Assembly (NCBI RefSeq): GCF_902459525.1
Contig: NZ_LR699166.1
Span: 845,501-909,500, forward strand
DNA length: 64,000 bases
Direction of reading: 5' to 3'
DNA from: Sideroxydans sp. CL21
GTDB taxonomy: Bacteria > Pseudomonadota > Gammaproteobacteria > Burkholderiales > Gallionellaceae
The translations under genes were made by a program, and so were the position numbers. Shown in pieces: positions 46,737-55,783 of this stretch (the stretch's first letter is position 1; every line of letters starts with the position of its first letter). Under the pieces are notes generated by a model. It was given only the letters and a program-made list of their open reading frames with translations. It did not search any database and was not told the DNA's origin.

Positions 46737-47210
46737 ATGAAAAGACATATCACACCGACCACCGTCGAACGGGTCATGCGCGAAGACGATTTTATCGTCT
46801 CCACGACCGATCCGAAGGGGATCATCACGTACTGCAACCGTATCTTCATCGAGTTTTCCGGCTACAGCGAATCGGAACTCCTCGGCACGCAGCACAACAT
46901 CATCCGCCATCCGGATATGCCGCGAGCCGTATTCAAGCTGCTGTGGGACAAGATACAGAACCGCGAAGAGTGTTTTGCCTACGTCAAGAACATGGCCAAG
47001 GACGGCAGTTTTTATTGGGTTTTTACCAACGTTACGCCAACTTTCGATCCTGCGGGAAATATAACGGGATATTTCTCGGTGCGCCGAAAACCGAAACAGA
47101 GCGGTGTACAGACTGCGACTGCTGTTTATGCCGCCATGCTGGAAGCGGAAAAAAGGCCGGTGCAGCAAATGCAATCGCTGCTGCGACCAAGGTGCTGGTC
47201 GATATATTGA
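46737..47210 (+). CDS. PAS-domain protein (Aer-like) with frameshifted C-terminus
   Basis: A 157-residue frame whose first 125 residues are an Aer-type PAS domain (RHPDMPRAVFKLLWDKIQ, then KDGSFYWVFTNVTPTFD and GYFSVRRKP). After the A6 run at 47149-47154 the frame reads RPVQQMQSLLRPRCWSIY. The -1 frame instead gives KKAGAANAIAAATKVLVDIL and then [14 protein letters not shown] to a stop at 47254. That matches the normal ending of this family. So either one A is missing or slippage restores it. GGGGGAG precedes the ATG. The next gene is a chemoreceptor, suggesting a PAS-MCP signalling pair. Confidence 0.75.
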   Translation: MKRHITPTTVERVMREDDFIVSTTDPKGIITYCNRIFIEFSGYSESELLGTQHNIIRHPDMPRAVFKLLWDKIQNREECFAYVKNMAKDGSFYWVFTNVTPTFDPAGNITGYFSVRRKPKQSGVQTATAVYAAMLEAEKRPVQQMQSLLRPRCWSIY

Positions 47211-47228
47211 ATGAGAAAGGACTCGGCT

Positions 47229-48698
47229 ATGATGAACTCGTCCTTGCAATTTAAATTTTCCTTGCTGCTGTGGTCGTTTTCCGCCGGTACGCTGGCGATC
47301 ATCCTGACCAGTTTCGCTTTGCATGGTGTGGATATGTTCATGGCCGCTTTTCTGGTGATCAGCTTTGCAGTTTCGGCCTGGGGGCAATGGCTGGTAAGGC
47401 AATGGATGACGCCTGTTTCGAAATTGAAGAATGTGGTCGATGAAGTCGCCCAGGGCAGGTTCAACAGTCGTGTGACTGGAATAGCAGAAAGTCGCGACGA
47501 GCTCAGTCTGTTGTGCTGGAGCGTGAACGATATGCTGGATCAGTTGAATACTTTTTTCCGCGAGCAGGAAACAAGCTTCCGCTCCAACCTGGAGGGCAAG
47601 TTTTACCGCGAGTCTGTGCACGGGGGCCTGCGCGGCGGATTCAAGAAAGGTCTGGAGAACCAGAATGTCCTGCTGGAGGGAATGTCGGAACAAAAGCAGA
47701 GCGCGATGCGATCGAGGTTATTGTCGCAGGCGCATGAGCTCAATACCAATAATCTGTTGAAGAACCTGGTATCCAGCCAGCAAGACTTGCGCGTGATCAC
47801 CGACAATATGGAGCAACTCGCGACACTGTCCAAGCGCACCCGTGAAGATGCGGATGAGAGCCGCACTTCTGTGAGCGATGTGGTGCAGCGCTTGTCCGGC
47901 ATTGTCGAACGGGTAAATCATGCCAACAAGGCGATCACCGAGTTGAATGCACGCAGTTCCGAAATCAACAAGGCAGTCGGCTTGATCAACTCCATTGCCG
48001 ACCAGACCAATTTGCTGGCATTGAACGCCGCTATCGAGGCGGCCAGGGCCGGAGAGGCGGGGCGCGGTTTCGCCGTGGTGGCGGACGAGGTGCGTAAACT
48101 GGCCGAGAACACCAAAAATGCGTCCGAATCCATCGGACGCATCATGCAGATGCTGCAGGGGGAGGCTTCCAAGATGCTGGTGGATTCGGAGGAGATGCGC
48201 GAGATCGCCAATTCGTCGCAAGGTGTCATTGGGCAGCTGGAACAAAAATTTGGTCACTTTTACGAGTCTGCGGTCACAACCCTGAACGGTGCGCGTTATG
48301 CACAGGACCTCAGTTTTGCATCGCTGGTAAAAGTCGATCACGTTGTTTACAAGCAACGATCCTATGTGTTGATAGGTAGCAAGGACAATGCGGAATTCAG
48401 GAAGGCCGTGGAGGTCGATCATCACGATTGCCGCTTGGGCAAATGGTACGAGGGGGCGGGCAAGGCGGTTTTCGGCGATACGCCCACGTTCAGGCAACTG
48501 CTTGCGCCGCACGCAAAGGTGCACGACTCAGTGCATACGGCGGTGGCGCTAATGGATCAGAAGTGGGAAAACGATGCGGCGATTCAAGACCAGATAATTA
48601 CTGCCATGAACTCGGCAGAAGAGGCGAGCATCACTGTGATGCAGTGTCTGGACAAGATCGTCGAGGAAAAACACCCGCACATGCTCAAGAGTGCGTAA
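47229..48698 (+). CDS. Methyl-accepting chemotaxis protein with C-terminal CZB zinc-binding domain
   Basis: A 489-residue chemoreceptor. Two N-terminal membrane helices ([18 protein letters not shown] and [16 protein letters not shown]) with almost no periplasmic loop, a HAMP region ([22 protein letters not shown]), and the signalling tip [20 protein letters not shown]. The C-terminal CZB domain has [23 protein letters not shown] and HAKVHDSV, the His/Cys zinc ligands of the family. The ATG at 47229, with AAAGG eight bases upstream, is preferred to 47211. It overlaps the restored PAS reading frame by 26 bases. The lack of a periplasmic loop implies intracellular sensing. Confidence 0.92.
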   Translation: MMNSSLQFKFSLLLWSFSAGTLAIILTSFALHGVDMFMAAFLVISFAVSAWGQWLVRQWMTPVSKLKNVVDEVAQGRFNSRVTGIAESRDELSLLCWSVNDMLDQLNTFFREQETSFRSNLEGKFYRESVHGGLRGGFKKGLENQNVLLEGMSEQKQSAMRSRLLSQAHELNTNNLLKNLVSSQQDLRVITDNMEQLATLSKRTREDADESRTSVSDVVQRLSGIVERVNHANKAITELNARSSEINKAVGLINSIADQTNLLALNAAIEAARAGEAGRGFAVVADEVRKLAENTKNASESIGRIMQMLQGEASKMLVDSEEMREIANSSQGVIGQLEQKFGHFYESAVTTLNGARYAQDLSFASLVKVDHVVYKQRSYVLIGSKDNAEFRKAVEVDHHDCRLGKWYEGAGKAVFGDTPTFRQLLAPHAKVHDSVHTAVALMDQKWENDAAIQDQIITAMNSAEEASITVMQCLDKIVEEKHPHMLKSA

Positions 48699-48724
48699 GC
48701 AGCCTGTGCGGTGTCCGGCCGGAT

Positions 48725-49246
48725 TTATGCCGGTTCGGGAATGATGTCGCGCAGTACCTGAAAGAGTTCGCGATAGCTCTTGGGAGGCTTCAAAGCCTCC
48801 TTTTCCTTTTGAGCATTGCGTATCAATGTGCGCAGATGCTGTGCATCGGCGTCGGGATGTGCGGCAAGGAATTCGGTGAGGGCATCCGGTTGCTCCAGCA
48901 GGCGGTCGCGCCAGTGTTCGACCTGATGCAGCCAGGCGGTATGTTGCCGCGATACACCATTCCAGGCATCCAGTTTGGCGAGGATGGGGGCGGGCTCCAC
49001 GTCCCGCATCAACCGGCCGATGTATTGCAGTTGGCGATTGAGCGCACCGAATTTGGTCATGCGTTTGTATTCGATGACCGCTTCCAGCAAATTTTCCGGC
49101 AGGGCCAGTTCGAACAGTTTCTCCTTGGACAGTCCGGTCAGCGTCTTGCCGAGGTCCTGCAATTCGAGCATCTGCTTCTTGATCTTGGTTTTGCTGGGCG
49201 GTAGTTCTTCTTCCAGCTCGTCGTTGTGTTGTTGGCGCGTGTTCAT
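48725..49246 (-). CDS. darP: Ribosome-associated protein DarP (DUF615, YjgA)
   Basis: A 173-residue helical protein promoting 50S subunit maturation. The family core is SKTKIKKQMLELQDLGKTLTGLSKEKL, MTKFGALNRQLQYIGRLMRD and LRTLIRNAQKEKEALKPPKSYRELFQVLRD. The start at 49246 has better context than the in-frame start at 49264. It is divergent from pmbA with 67 bp between them, the usual darP/pmbA arrangement. Confidence 0.93.
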   Translation of the reverse strand: MNTRQQHNDELEEELPPSKTKIKKQMLELQDLGKTLTGLSKEKLFELALPENLLEAVIEYKRMTKFGALNRQLQYIGRLMRDVEPAPILAKLDAWNGVSRQHTAWLHQVEHWRDRLLEQPDALTEFLAAHPDADAQHLRTLIRNAQKEKEALKPPKSYRELFQVLRDIIPEPA

Positions 49247-49313
49247 GGGGTCGGTAAGAATCAACAGATGTTGCTATGATAGCGCCTCCCGACGAACCAG
49301 CCGCTTGAATTTT

Positions 49314-50660
49314 ATGAACTCTTCTGTTTTAAACGCTTCGAACGATCGCGACATCCTGAAACAACTCGTATCCGATATCGTCCTTTATGCCCGCGAACAG
49401 GGTGCTTCAGCCAGTGCGGCAGAAGTTTCTGAAGGCTTCGGGCAGACCGTCACGGTGCGGCAGGGCAAAGTCGAAACGATCGAATACAACCGTGACAAAG
49501 GCATGAGTATCAGTGTCTACATCGGCCAGCGGCGCGGCAATGCCAGTACCTCTGACTTTTCCAGACAGGCCGTGCGCGATACCGTCGATGCCGCGCTCAA
49601 CATCGCCCGCTACACCGCGGAAGATGATTGCGCCGGATTGCCGGATGCCGACCAACTCGCCACCGAATTCCCCGATTTGGACTTGTATCACCCGTGGACG
49701 TTGAACGTGGAACAGGCCATTGAACTGGCGAGCGAGTGCGAACAGGCTGCGTTCCGTACCGACAAGCGCATCAATAACTCCGAGGGCGCGACCGTCAACG
49801 TCAGCGAAGGGCTCTTTGTGCAGGCGAACAGCCTGGGCTTCATCGGAGGCTTTCCCAGCTCGCGCCACAGCGTCAGTTGCTCGGTGATCGCCGGGAAAGG
49901 AGACGGCATGCAGCGCGATTACTGGTATGGGTCCGCACGCGATGCGCGCGAGATATTGAAAGTGGAAGAGATCGGTCGTATCGCCGCCGAGCGTACCGTG
50001 CGCCGCCTGAACGCGCGCAAGCTGGACACCATGCAGTGCCCCGTTCTGTTCGAAGCGCCTGTTGCGGGTGGTCTGTTCGGCCATTTCGTCGGCGCAGTGA
50101 GCGGTGGCAGCCTGTACCGTAAATCCTCATTCCTGCTGGACCAACTGGATAAGCCCGTCTTTTCCCGAAACATCCGCATCGAAGACGTGCCGGACATCAA
50201 GCGTGGCCTCGCCAGCAGTGTCTTTGACGACGAAGGCGTGCGTACTCGCCGCCGTGCCGTGGTGGAGGAAGGCGTTCTGCGCGGCTATTTCCTCGGCAGT
50301 TATTCCGCACGCAAACTCGGTATGCAGACCACCGGTAACGCTGGCGGCACGCACAACCTAATCGTGCAGCCGGGTGAGCTGGATTTCAACGGACTGTTGC
50401 GCAAGATGCAGCGCGGACTACTGGTCACCGAACTGCTCGGACACGGCGTCAATCCGGTGACCGGCGACTATTCTCGCGGTGCGGCGGGTTTCTGGGTCGA
50501 ACATGGCGAGATCCAGTATCCGGTTGAAGAGATCACCATCGCAGGCAACCTCAAGGACATTTACAAACATATAGTCGCTGTCGGTAATGATGTTCTGGTG
50601 CAGGGCTCGCGCCAATGCGGCTCGGTGCTGATCGAGAATATGATGGTGGCCGGGCGTTAA
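49314..50660 (+). CDS. pmbA: Metalloprotease PmbA (TldE)
   Basis: A 448-residue TldE/PmbA subunit. It forms a heterodimer with TldD that degrades unfolded or modified peptides. Visible family features are GQTVTVRQGKVETIEYNRD, AGGLFGHFVGAVSGGSLYRKSSFLLD, HNLIVQPGELDF and TELLGHGVNPVTGDYSRGAAG. TldE lacks its own HEAGH zinc motif, which fits here. No tldD gene lies in the window. The start at 49314 replaces longer in-frame starts that overlap darP. Confidence 0.95.
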   Translation: MNSSVLNASNDRDILKQLVSDIVLYAREQGASASAAEVSEGFGQTVTVRQGKVETIEYNRDKGMSISVYIGQRRGNASTSDFSRQAVRDTVDAALNIARYTAEDDCAGLPDADQLATEFPDLDLYHPWTLNVEQAIELASECEQAAFRTDKRINNSEGATVNVSEGLFVQANSLGFIGGFPSSRHSVSCSVIAGKGDGMQRDYWYGSARDAREILKVEEIGRIAAERTVRRLNARKLDTMQCPVLFEAPVAGGLFGHFVGAVSGGSLYRKSSFLLDQLDKPVFSRNIRIEDVPDIKRGLASSVFDDEGVRTRRRAVVEEGVLRGYFLGSYSARKLGMQTTGNAGGTHNLIVQPGELDFNGLLRKMQRGLLVTELLGHGVNPVTGDYSRGAAGFWVEHGEIQYPVEEITIAGNLKDIYKHIVAVGNDVLVQGSRQCGSVLIENMMVAGR

Positions 50661-50789
50661 TGTCGTACGGGGTCAAGGTGCGGTTCAAGAGGCAGGTTAT
50701 ATTTAGGTTGACTTGCTTGTCCATGTCTGGTTATAACATTATTGGCGAAGTGGTTAGTATTTGTCTCTCAAAATAAGGAGGAATAAGGC

Positions 50790-51224
50790 ATGGGCTTTTT
50801 TTCAAGATTATTCGGGAGCGATGAGAGTAACTCGGCAAAAATCCGCGAGACGATTCGTTCCGAGGTCAATATTACCGAATGTATCGACGCGCATATGAAG
50901 TGGAAGGGCCGATTGCAGAGCTATCTGGATGGAACATCCAAAGAGCAATTGGATCCCATGGTTATTTGTCGCGATGATCAATGCGTTTTGGGCAAGTGGA
51001 TACACGGACCTGCATTGAATTATTTTCATAACGATGAAGGTTTTCATAAGTTGCGCTCCGACCATGCAAACTTTCATTTTGTGGCGGGCTCTGTGGTTAA
51101 GAAGGTGCAGGAAAACGATCGTGCGGGTTCAGATGCGCTGTTGAAAAACGAGTATGCACGAGCATCTCGCGACGTGATTCAGGATCTGACGGAGTTGAAC
51201 AAACATCTGCAGGAGTCTGAATAG
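50790..51224 (+). CDS. Free-standing CZB (chemoreceptor zinc-binding) domain protein
   Basis: A 144-residue soluble protein. The CZB ligands are His in DAHMKWKGRL, Cys in QCVLGKWIHG and histidines in LRSDHANFHF, the same H-C-H-H pattern as the receptor at 47229-48698. There is no membrane helix or receptor domain; the N-terminus MGFFSRLFGSDES is short. AAGGAGGAA lies ahead of the ATG. Free-standing CZB proteins and CZB domains attached to diguanylate cyclases sense zinc or hypochlorous acid. The target is unknown. Confidence 0.88.
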   Translation: MGFFSRLFGSDESNSAKIRETIRSEVNITECIDAHMKWKGRLQSYLDGTSKEQLDPMVICRDDQCVLGKWIHGPALNYFHNDEGFHKLRSDHANFHFVAGSVVKKVQENDRAGSDALLKNEYARASRDVIQDLTELNKHLQESE

Positions 51225-51340
51225 CCGGAGGATTTAAAGAAAGAAATTTCCAGGTTGGATTGAGTGTACGCAGGCAATCTGTTGTTGCTAACCAGTATCC
51301 TGCCCTCACCGTATTTTTTGAGTACTCGAAGATTCATTTC

Positions 51341-51390
51341 CCTCAAACAAAAGAGCCACATTCTCAGGAATGTGGCTCTTTTGTTTGAGG
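51341..51390. terminator. 23-bp perfect hairpin, likely bidirectional terminator
   Basis: CCTCAAACAAAAGAGCCACA and three more bases (51341-51363) pair perfectly with 51368-51390 around a TCAG loop. The lower stem contains A-rich and T-rich sides, giving CTTTTG after the GC-rich core on each strand. It lies between the CZB gene (plus) and the small gene at 51430-51615 (minus) and would end both. Confidence 0.75.
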
Positions 51391-51429
51391 GTACACCGTA
51401 CTTCGCTTTTCGCTCCGGGAGCGAGTTGG

Positions 51430-51615
51430 TCAGAGGGTCTCTTTTTGCGCGGGCTCGGGAGAATTCATGATGTTGCCCGCAGCCAGTCCGACGAGGGTGA
51501 TACCTATAATCACGAATACCATCCCGATTGATTTGCCAAATACAAATCCACCCAGCAACCACAGGATGACTGAAGCGATAATTGCAATAACAAGTGTGCG
51601 TGTCTTGGAATTCAT
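51430..51615 (-). CDS. Small two-helix membrane protein, 61 aa
   Basis: A 61-residue protein with two hydrophobic helices (LVIAIIASVILWLLGGFVFG and GMVFVIIGITLVGLAAGNIM) and a short polar tail. It resembles small envelope proteins without a known domain; I do not assign it. AAAGGTTG precedes the ATG. It lies alone between the hairpin and the flavoreductase operon. Function unknown. Confidence 0.6.
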   Translation of the reverse strand: MNSKTRTLVIAIIASVILWLLGGFVFGKSIGMVFVIIGITLVGLAAGNIMNSPEPAQKETL

Positions 51616-51718
51616 ATTTCAACCTTTCTAGTCAAATTCAATCTGTACGGATTTCAGCCGTAGCCAAGAGTATCGAAAGTTACCAGAAAGGGGAAGCCTT
51701 GCCGCAACTTTAAACGAA

Positions 51719-52699
51719 CTATTGTGAAATTTTGGCCACATTGCTAAAAGGGTCTGAATGAATATCGCGCATGGAAGCGCCGGCAAAAAATGCGAGTTTT
51801 TTTCCGGACGAGACCATTTCGGGATGGCCGCACAAAAAAACGCGCCAGCCGGAAAGATCCGGATTTTCTTTGATGGCAACGTCATGCGCTCTGCCTGAAG
51901 CATAGCCTTGCGGTGCGCCATGAGCAGATACGCAGGGCGTGTATGCGAAATTGGGATGACGTAATGCCAAAGCCCTTAGTTCCTTGGACATGTAGAGGGA
52001 TTCTGCGGTTTTACTGCCGTGGTAAAGCTTGATCGCTCCTCTGTGCCCTTGTGTCAGCGCATCGCGAATGATTCCATACAGTGGCGCCAATCCCGATCCG
52101 GTGCCGATTAGCAGCAAATTTTGATCGGGATCGTCGGCAATATAGAAGCAATTTCCATTCGCATCGGAAATATCTACGCTATCCCCAACCTTTAGGGCGT
52201 GATGAACCCAGGGGCTGACATTTCCATCGGGGAGTTTCCGGATATGCAAGTGCAGGTGCTCGTCAATTTCCGGCACGCTGGCCAGGGAATAGGAACGCGC
52301 GGTTACGGTGTCTTTATGCAGGTTGATAAACTGGCCTGGTTTGTATTTCAGCTTGGTGACCAGGCTTAACTCGAGACAGACGATATCTGCGTTGAGCGGG
52401 TTAATGTCAACAACGACGGCGGAGTATTTCCCCACACCCGCGCCGGGAAGCTTTGCCTCGATATCTTGTTCGGGAAAGCAGGCACAGGCCAAAAAGTAAT
52501 TTTGAGCTGCCAGCGTTGGTTTTAAACCGACTTGCGCGGTCTCAGGCACTTTACCTGTGACTGCCTGCATCAAACAGGTTTGGCAAAGTCCTGCGCGACA
52601 CGAAGACGGGATAGACACATCATGGGCAGTCAAGCAGTCAAGCACGGACTCATGCTCTTTACACTGGTATGACTGCCCTCCATAAGTGATACAGGGCAT
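51719..52699 (-). CDS. 2Fe-2S ferredoxin/flavin oxidoreductase, probable globin reductase
   Basis: A 326-residue protein. The N-terminal plant-type [2Fe-2S] domain has CRAGLCQTC plus CAC (C-x4-C-x2-C...C). The FAD domain has ARSYSLASVP (RxYS), and the NAD domain has LLIGTGSGLAPLYGIIRD and LCGHPEM. This resembles the reductase component of phenol/toluene monooxygenases. Here it directly follows a truncated-haemoglobin gene by 13 bp, so the likely job is to reduce the globin haem for NO or O2 chemistry. Confidence 0.88.
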   Translation of the reverse strand: MPCITYGGQSYQCKEHESVLDCLTAHDVSIPSSCRAGLCQTCLMQAVTGKVPETAQVGLKPTLAAQNYFLACACFPEQDIEAKLPGAGVGKYSAVVVDINPLNADIVCLELSLVTKLKYKPGQFINLHKDTVTARSYSLASVPEIDEHLHLHIRKLPDGNVSPWVHHALKVGDSVDISDANGNCFYIADDPDQNLLLIGTGSGLAPLYGIIRDALTQGHRGAIKLYHGSKTAESLYMSKELRALALRHPNFAYTPCVSAHGAPQGYASGRAHDVAIKENPDLSGWRVFLCGHPEMVSSGKKLAFFAGASMRDIHSDPFSNVAKISQ

Positions 52700-52712
52700 G
52701 ATGTGATCCTGA

Positions 52713-53078
52713 TTATTTGCCTAGAACGTCGTTGCGAGTGCTTTCAGCAATTGCCGCGGCTTGGGCAATGAGTTCGCCGGGAACGTTCAATTCCATCAGT
52801 GTCGCGCCAAGATTTTCCATGACTGCGTCAAAGTGCGAGTCGTTCAGGCCTTGTTTGACCAAGTGCGCATGGCCTTTCCGCATGTCTTCGCCGGTGTAAT
52901 TGTGAGGACCGCCGAAAGCCATCGTCAGGAACGCCTTTTGTTTGGACGCTTGTTTATCCATGTCGACGCCGTCAAAAAAACGTTTGATACGATCATCCTT
53001 CAGTACCTTACGATAGAAAATATCCACTGCCGCATTGACCGCACCTTCACCGCCGATTTTTTCATACAAACTGCTCAT
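52713..53078 (-). CDS. glbN: Group I truncated haemoglobin
   Basis: A 121-residue 2/2 haemoglobin of group I (TrHbN). Family features are SLYEKIGGEGAVNAAVDIFYRKVL with a B10 tyrosine (FY), FFDGVDMDKQ, the FLTMAFGGP segment and the proximal histidine in RKGHAHLVKQGL. TrHbN proteins dioxygenate NO to nitrate. It leads an operon with the flavoreductase and is divergent from nsrR. A promoter (TTGTTA, 17 bp, TATACC) is seen at 53186-53158. Confidence 0.92.
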   Translation of the reverse strand: MSSLYEKIGGEGAVNAAVDIFYRKVLKDDRIKRFFDGVDMDKQASKQKAFLTMAFGGPHNYTGEDMRKGHAHLVKQGLNDSHFDAVMENLGATLMELNVPGELIAQAAAIAESTRNDVLGK

Positions 53079-53157
53079 AATCTCTCTCCCTTTAGATTTT
53101 TGATAAGCTGCGTTGTTCTAGTAAAACAAAACAGTAATTGCATCATTTAACGAAAAT

Positions 53158-53186
53158 GGTATACATTCTTAACGTATTCTTAACAA
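53158..53186 (-). promoter_or_regulatory. Putative sigma-70 promoter of the globin-reductase operon
   Basis: Read on the minus strand: TTGTTA (53186-53181) and TATACC (53163-53158) with 17 bp between, about 80 bp upstream of the globin start codon. The NsrR-like palindrome lies 31 bp upstream of the -35 box. Confidence 0.45.
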
Positions 53187-53216
53187 TTAGAGCGAAGTTA
53201 AGCGCTAAAGCGTCTA

Positions 53217-53238
53217 AAATGTATTCCAAATACATCTT
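53217..53238. promoter_or_regulatory. Candidate NsrR operator
   Basis: The palindrome ATGTATTCCAAATACAT (53219-53235) has seven-base arms around a three-base centre. On the minus strand it begins AAGATGTATTT, one mismatch from the NsrR half-site AAGATGCATTT known in enterobacteria. It lies in the intergenic region 57 bp upstream of the nsrR start and would serve autoregulation and control of the globin operon. Confidence 0.6.
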
Positions 53239-53294
53239 ATGTGGGGGCGTTATTCTTTGTCAAGCACAAACCAACCTGCCGGGAAATTGATATC

Positions 53295-53753
53295 GTGAAA
53301 CTGACTATTTACACAGATTATTCATTACGTGTACTTTTGTACTTGGCATCAAAACCAGATGCTACGGCTACCATCACCGAGATAACCGAGTACTACAATA
53401 TTTCACGTAATCACCTGGTCAAAGTGGTTCACAACTTGGGCATTCATGAGTTCATCATTACGAGCAGGGGCAAAAATGGCGGGATAAGGCTTGCGCGTCC
53501 CGCCGAAGCCATTTTGTTAAGCGATGTGGTCAGGAAAACAGAGCCTGACATGGATCTGTTGGAATGTTTCAATCCCCAAACGGACAACTGTGTGATAAGC
53601 CCGACTTGCCGCCTGAAGTCGATGTTGTACGAAGGGCGGTCGGCCTTCATGGCTGTGCTTGAGAAAAATACACTGGCCGATGCAGCCAGGCCGATTGCCC
53701 AGCCGAAATCCGCGGGAACGGTGCGTGTGAACATCTCTGAGTTAAAGCGCTAG
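53295..53753 (+). CDS. nsrR: Rrf2-family NO-sensing repressor NsrR
   Basis: A 152-residue regulator starting with GTG at 53295. It has the Rrf2 winged helix (TIYTDYSLRVLLYLASKPD, then TEITEYYNISRNHLVKVVHNLG) and three cysteines for a [2Fe-2S] or [4Fe-4S] cluster, CFNPQTDNCVISPTC (C-x7-C-x5-C). The ISPTCRLKSML tail is NsrR-like rather than IscR-like. It represses NO-detoxification genes. It is divergent from the globin operon. Confidence 0.9.
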   Translation: MKLTIYTDYSLRVLLYLASKPDATATITEITEYYNISRNHLVKVVHNLGIHEFIITSRGKNGGIRLARPAEAILLSDVVRKTEPDMDLLECFNPQTDNCVISPTCRLKSMLYEGRSAFMAVLEKNTLADAARPIAQPKSAGTVRVNISELKR

Positions 53754-54221
53754 GGGAAGAACGGAATCCGTGAGGCTTATCGAATGCGGCAGGCGTGATT
53801 TCGGGCGGCAAATCATATTAGCAAGGCGTCCGGCCAGCCTTTGAGCAGGTTCACAACTCAGGGGCGACGTCCACCCTTTGAGGAAGGGATAACCGGCTTT
53901 TTCCTGCAGGGTTTCTTCAAATTCTAAAGTGTGTGACTGTGTAATTGAGCAACCCTTTCATTGCGTGATTGGTCTCGTCGACGTTTCGGGTTTGGCATGC
54001 ATCATGTAGCCCGTTAATGAAATCAATGATTCATTTGTGCTGCATATCCAATGACGGGAATTTCGGATTCCGGATCTCGCGTCCATTCCATGTATGCCAT
54101 GCCCCCGTCCTCGCAATCTCGCTAAATTCTAGTTATGAGTGCAATAACTGCTTTTGCACCAGGTATTCAAATGCAATCTGAGCTCAGCAGGAGTTGCTAT
54201 ATTTGTTTGCGGGGAAGGGGG
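53754..54221. other. 468-bp gap between nsrR and ftsX with no recognised gene
   Basis: No convincing coding sequence is visible; short frames have poor codon use and no ribosome site. There are small inverted motifs (for example CATTCCATGTATGCCATG near 54090) but no terminator, tRNA or promoter I can support. GC content is lower (about 50%) than in neighbouring genes. It may be a decayed gene or a spacer holding nsrR and ftsX 3' ends. Confidence 0.4.
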
Positions 54222-55133
54222 CTAGCGGGGCTCAATCTGCCACAGGTGTTGCGAAACAGAAAACCATGCTCCCAGCCATCCCAGATAAGCGGAGAATCCA
54301 AGCAGAGTTATGCTGTCGACCGGGGAGAGGTGTTGCAAGCTGAAGTTGCTGACATAAAGCTGGGTCAGCGCGCCGATCTGGTGATTGAGCAGTTGCAGGC
54401 TGGCTGCAACCAGCAGCCACGCCGCGATTCCGCCCAGCAATCCCTGGGTGAGGCCGAAATAAAGAAAGGGACGGCGAATGAAGGCATCGGTGGCGCCGAT
54501 GAGCTTGGCTACTTCGATTTCCTCGCGTCGCGTGAGTATCTGCAAACGGATGGTATTGAAGGTGATGGCGATCAGAGCGAAGCTCAATAACGCCGCAAGA
54601 ATGGCGACTGCCATGCGTCCGAAATCCAGCAGGGCCTCCAGTTTATGCACCCAGGCCGAGTCCAGTTGAACATGCTCGAAGTGCTGCCACGTTTTCAGTT
54701 CATCCCTCAAGGCCTCCAGTGCCGCCACACTGCCGTCTTCCGGGTAGATGACAAAAGCATCCGGCAACGGGTTTTGCGACAATCCGCCGATCACGTCTGC
54801 CAAGCCTGTACTTTGTTGCAATTTTTTCAAAGCAGCATCTCGCGATACAAATTCGATGCGTTTGATGCCGGCGTGCTGCCTGAGTTTGTCTCCAATATGA
54901 TCGATCTCGCTGGCGCTGGCGCTGGTGCCGGAAGCAAGGAACACGCTTACCTGCGGTGTGCCCGCGATCCGGGAACCAATCGTCTGTGCGCTTTTCAACA
55001 ACACATAGCCTCCAACCGGCAGACTCAGGGCGATGCCGATGATGAGGATATTCAGCAACGACGCATTGGGCGTGAGTAACAAGTGGCGCAGGGTGAATCG
55101 AAGCACGCGCAGGTGTTCGTTGAGCGTTCTCAT
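54222..55133 (-). CDS. ftsX: Cell division protein FtsX
   Basis: A 303-residue membrane subunit of FtsEX. An N-terminal helix ([21 protein letters not shown]) is followed by the extracytoplasmic loop ([31 protein letters not shown]) and three C-terminal helices ([21 protein letters not shown]...). The pair controls amidase-driven septal cell-wall splitting. The start at 55133 overlaps ftsE by 4 bases; longer in-frame starts lie inside ftsE. Confidence 0.95.
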   Translation of the reverse strand: MRTLNEHLRVLRFTLRHLLLTPNASLLNILIIGIALSLPVGGYVLLKSAQTIGSRIAGTPQVSVFLASGTSASASEIDHIGDKLRQHAGIKRIEFVSRDAALKKLQQSTGLADVIGGLSQNPLPDAFVIYPEDGSVAALEALRDELKTWQHFEHVQLDSAWVHKLEALLDFGRMAVAILAALLSFALIAITFNTIRLQILTRREEIEVAKLIGATDAFIRRPFLYFGLTQGLLGGIAAWLLVAASLQLLNHQIGALTQLYVSNFSLQHLSPVDSITLLGFSAYLGWLGAWFSVSQHLWQIEPR

Positions 55134-55783
55134 GTTTGCAGCTCCCCCTTTTTGAGGTGCAAGGCGCGCGCAGGAAACTGGCGCAGGATGCTCTCGTCGT
55201 GGGTGGAGATGAGCAGCGTGACCCCGACCTGGTGGAACGATTTGAAGATGTTCATGATCTCGTTCGAGTATTCGGTGTCGAGATTGCCGGTGGGCTCGTC
55301 TGCCAGCAGGATGGTGGGACGGTTCACGATGGCGCGGGCGATGCAAAGACGCTGCTGCTCGCCGCCGGAGAGCGCGACAGGATTCGCTTTTTCGCGATCA
55401 AGCAGTCCGACCTTGTCCAGCGCTGCGCGCACGCGTTTGGCACTCTCGCGATGATCAAAGCCGCAAATCTGCAGGGGCAGCATCACGTTGTCGAAAGCAT
55501 TGCGGTCGAACAGCAATTTGTGATCCTGGAAGATCAGCCCGATGTTGCGGCGCAAATGCGGGATGGCGGCGGGTTTGATGGATCGGATGTTCTGCCCTTT
55601 AACCAGCACTCCGCCACTGCTCGGGCGTTCAATGGCGGCAATAAGTTTGAGCAGCGTACTCTTGCCTGCACCGGAGTGTCCGGTCAGATATACCATCTCA
55701 CCCTCGGCGACATCGAAGCTGAGATTTTTCAGCGCTTCATGCCCGCCGGGGTAGCGTTTGTAGACCTGGTTGAGTTTGATCAT
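55130..55783 (-). CDS. ftsE: Cell division ATP-binding protein FtsE
   Basis: A 217-residue ABC ATPase. Walker [13 protein letters not shown] signature LSGGEQQR, Walker [13 protein letters not shown] and the switch histidine (STHDE) are present. It pairs with FtsX at the division site. It overlaps both ftsX and ftsY by 4 bases, giving the compact unit ftsY-ftsE-ftsX on the minus strand. Confidence 0.96.
   Translation of the reverse strand: MIKLNQVYKRYPGGHEALKNLSFDVAEGEMVYLTGHSGAGKSTLLKLIAAIERPSSGGVLVKGQNIRSIKPAAIPHLRRNIGLIFQDHKLLFDRNAFDNVMLPLQICGFDHRESAKRVRAALDKVGLLDREKANPVALSGGEQQRLCIARAIVNRPTILLADEPTGNLDTEYSNEIMNIFKSFHQVGVTLLISTHDESILRQFPARALHLKKGELQT

Noticed and set aside
53152-53171. Second NsrR operator over the globin -10 box
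   Set aside because: AATGGTATACATT is only partly palindromic and matches the half-site poorly, so it is not listed as a feature.
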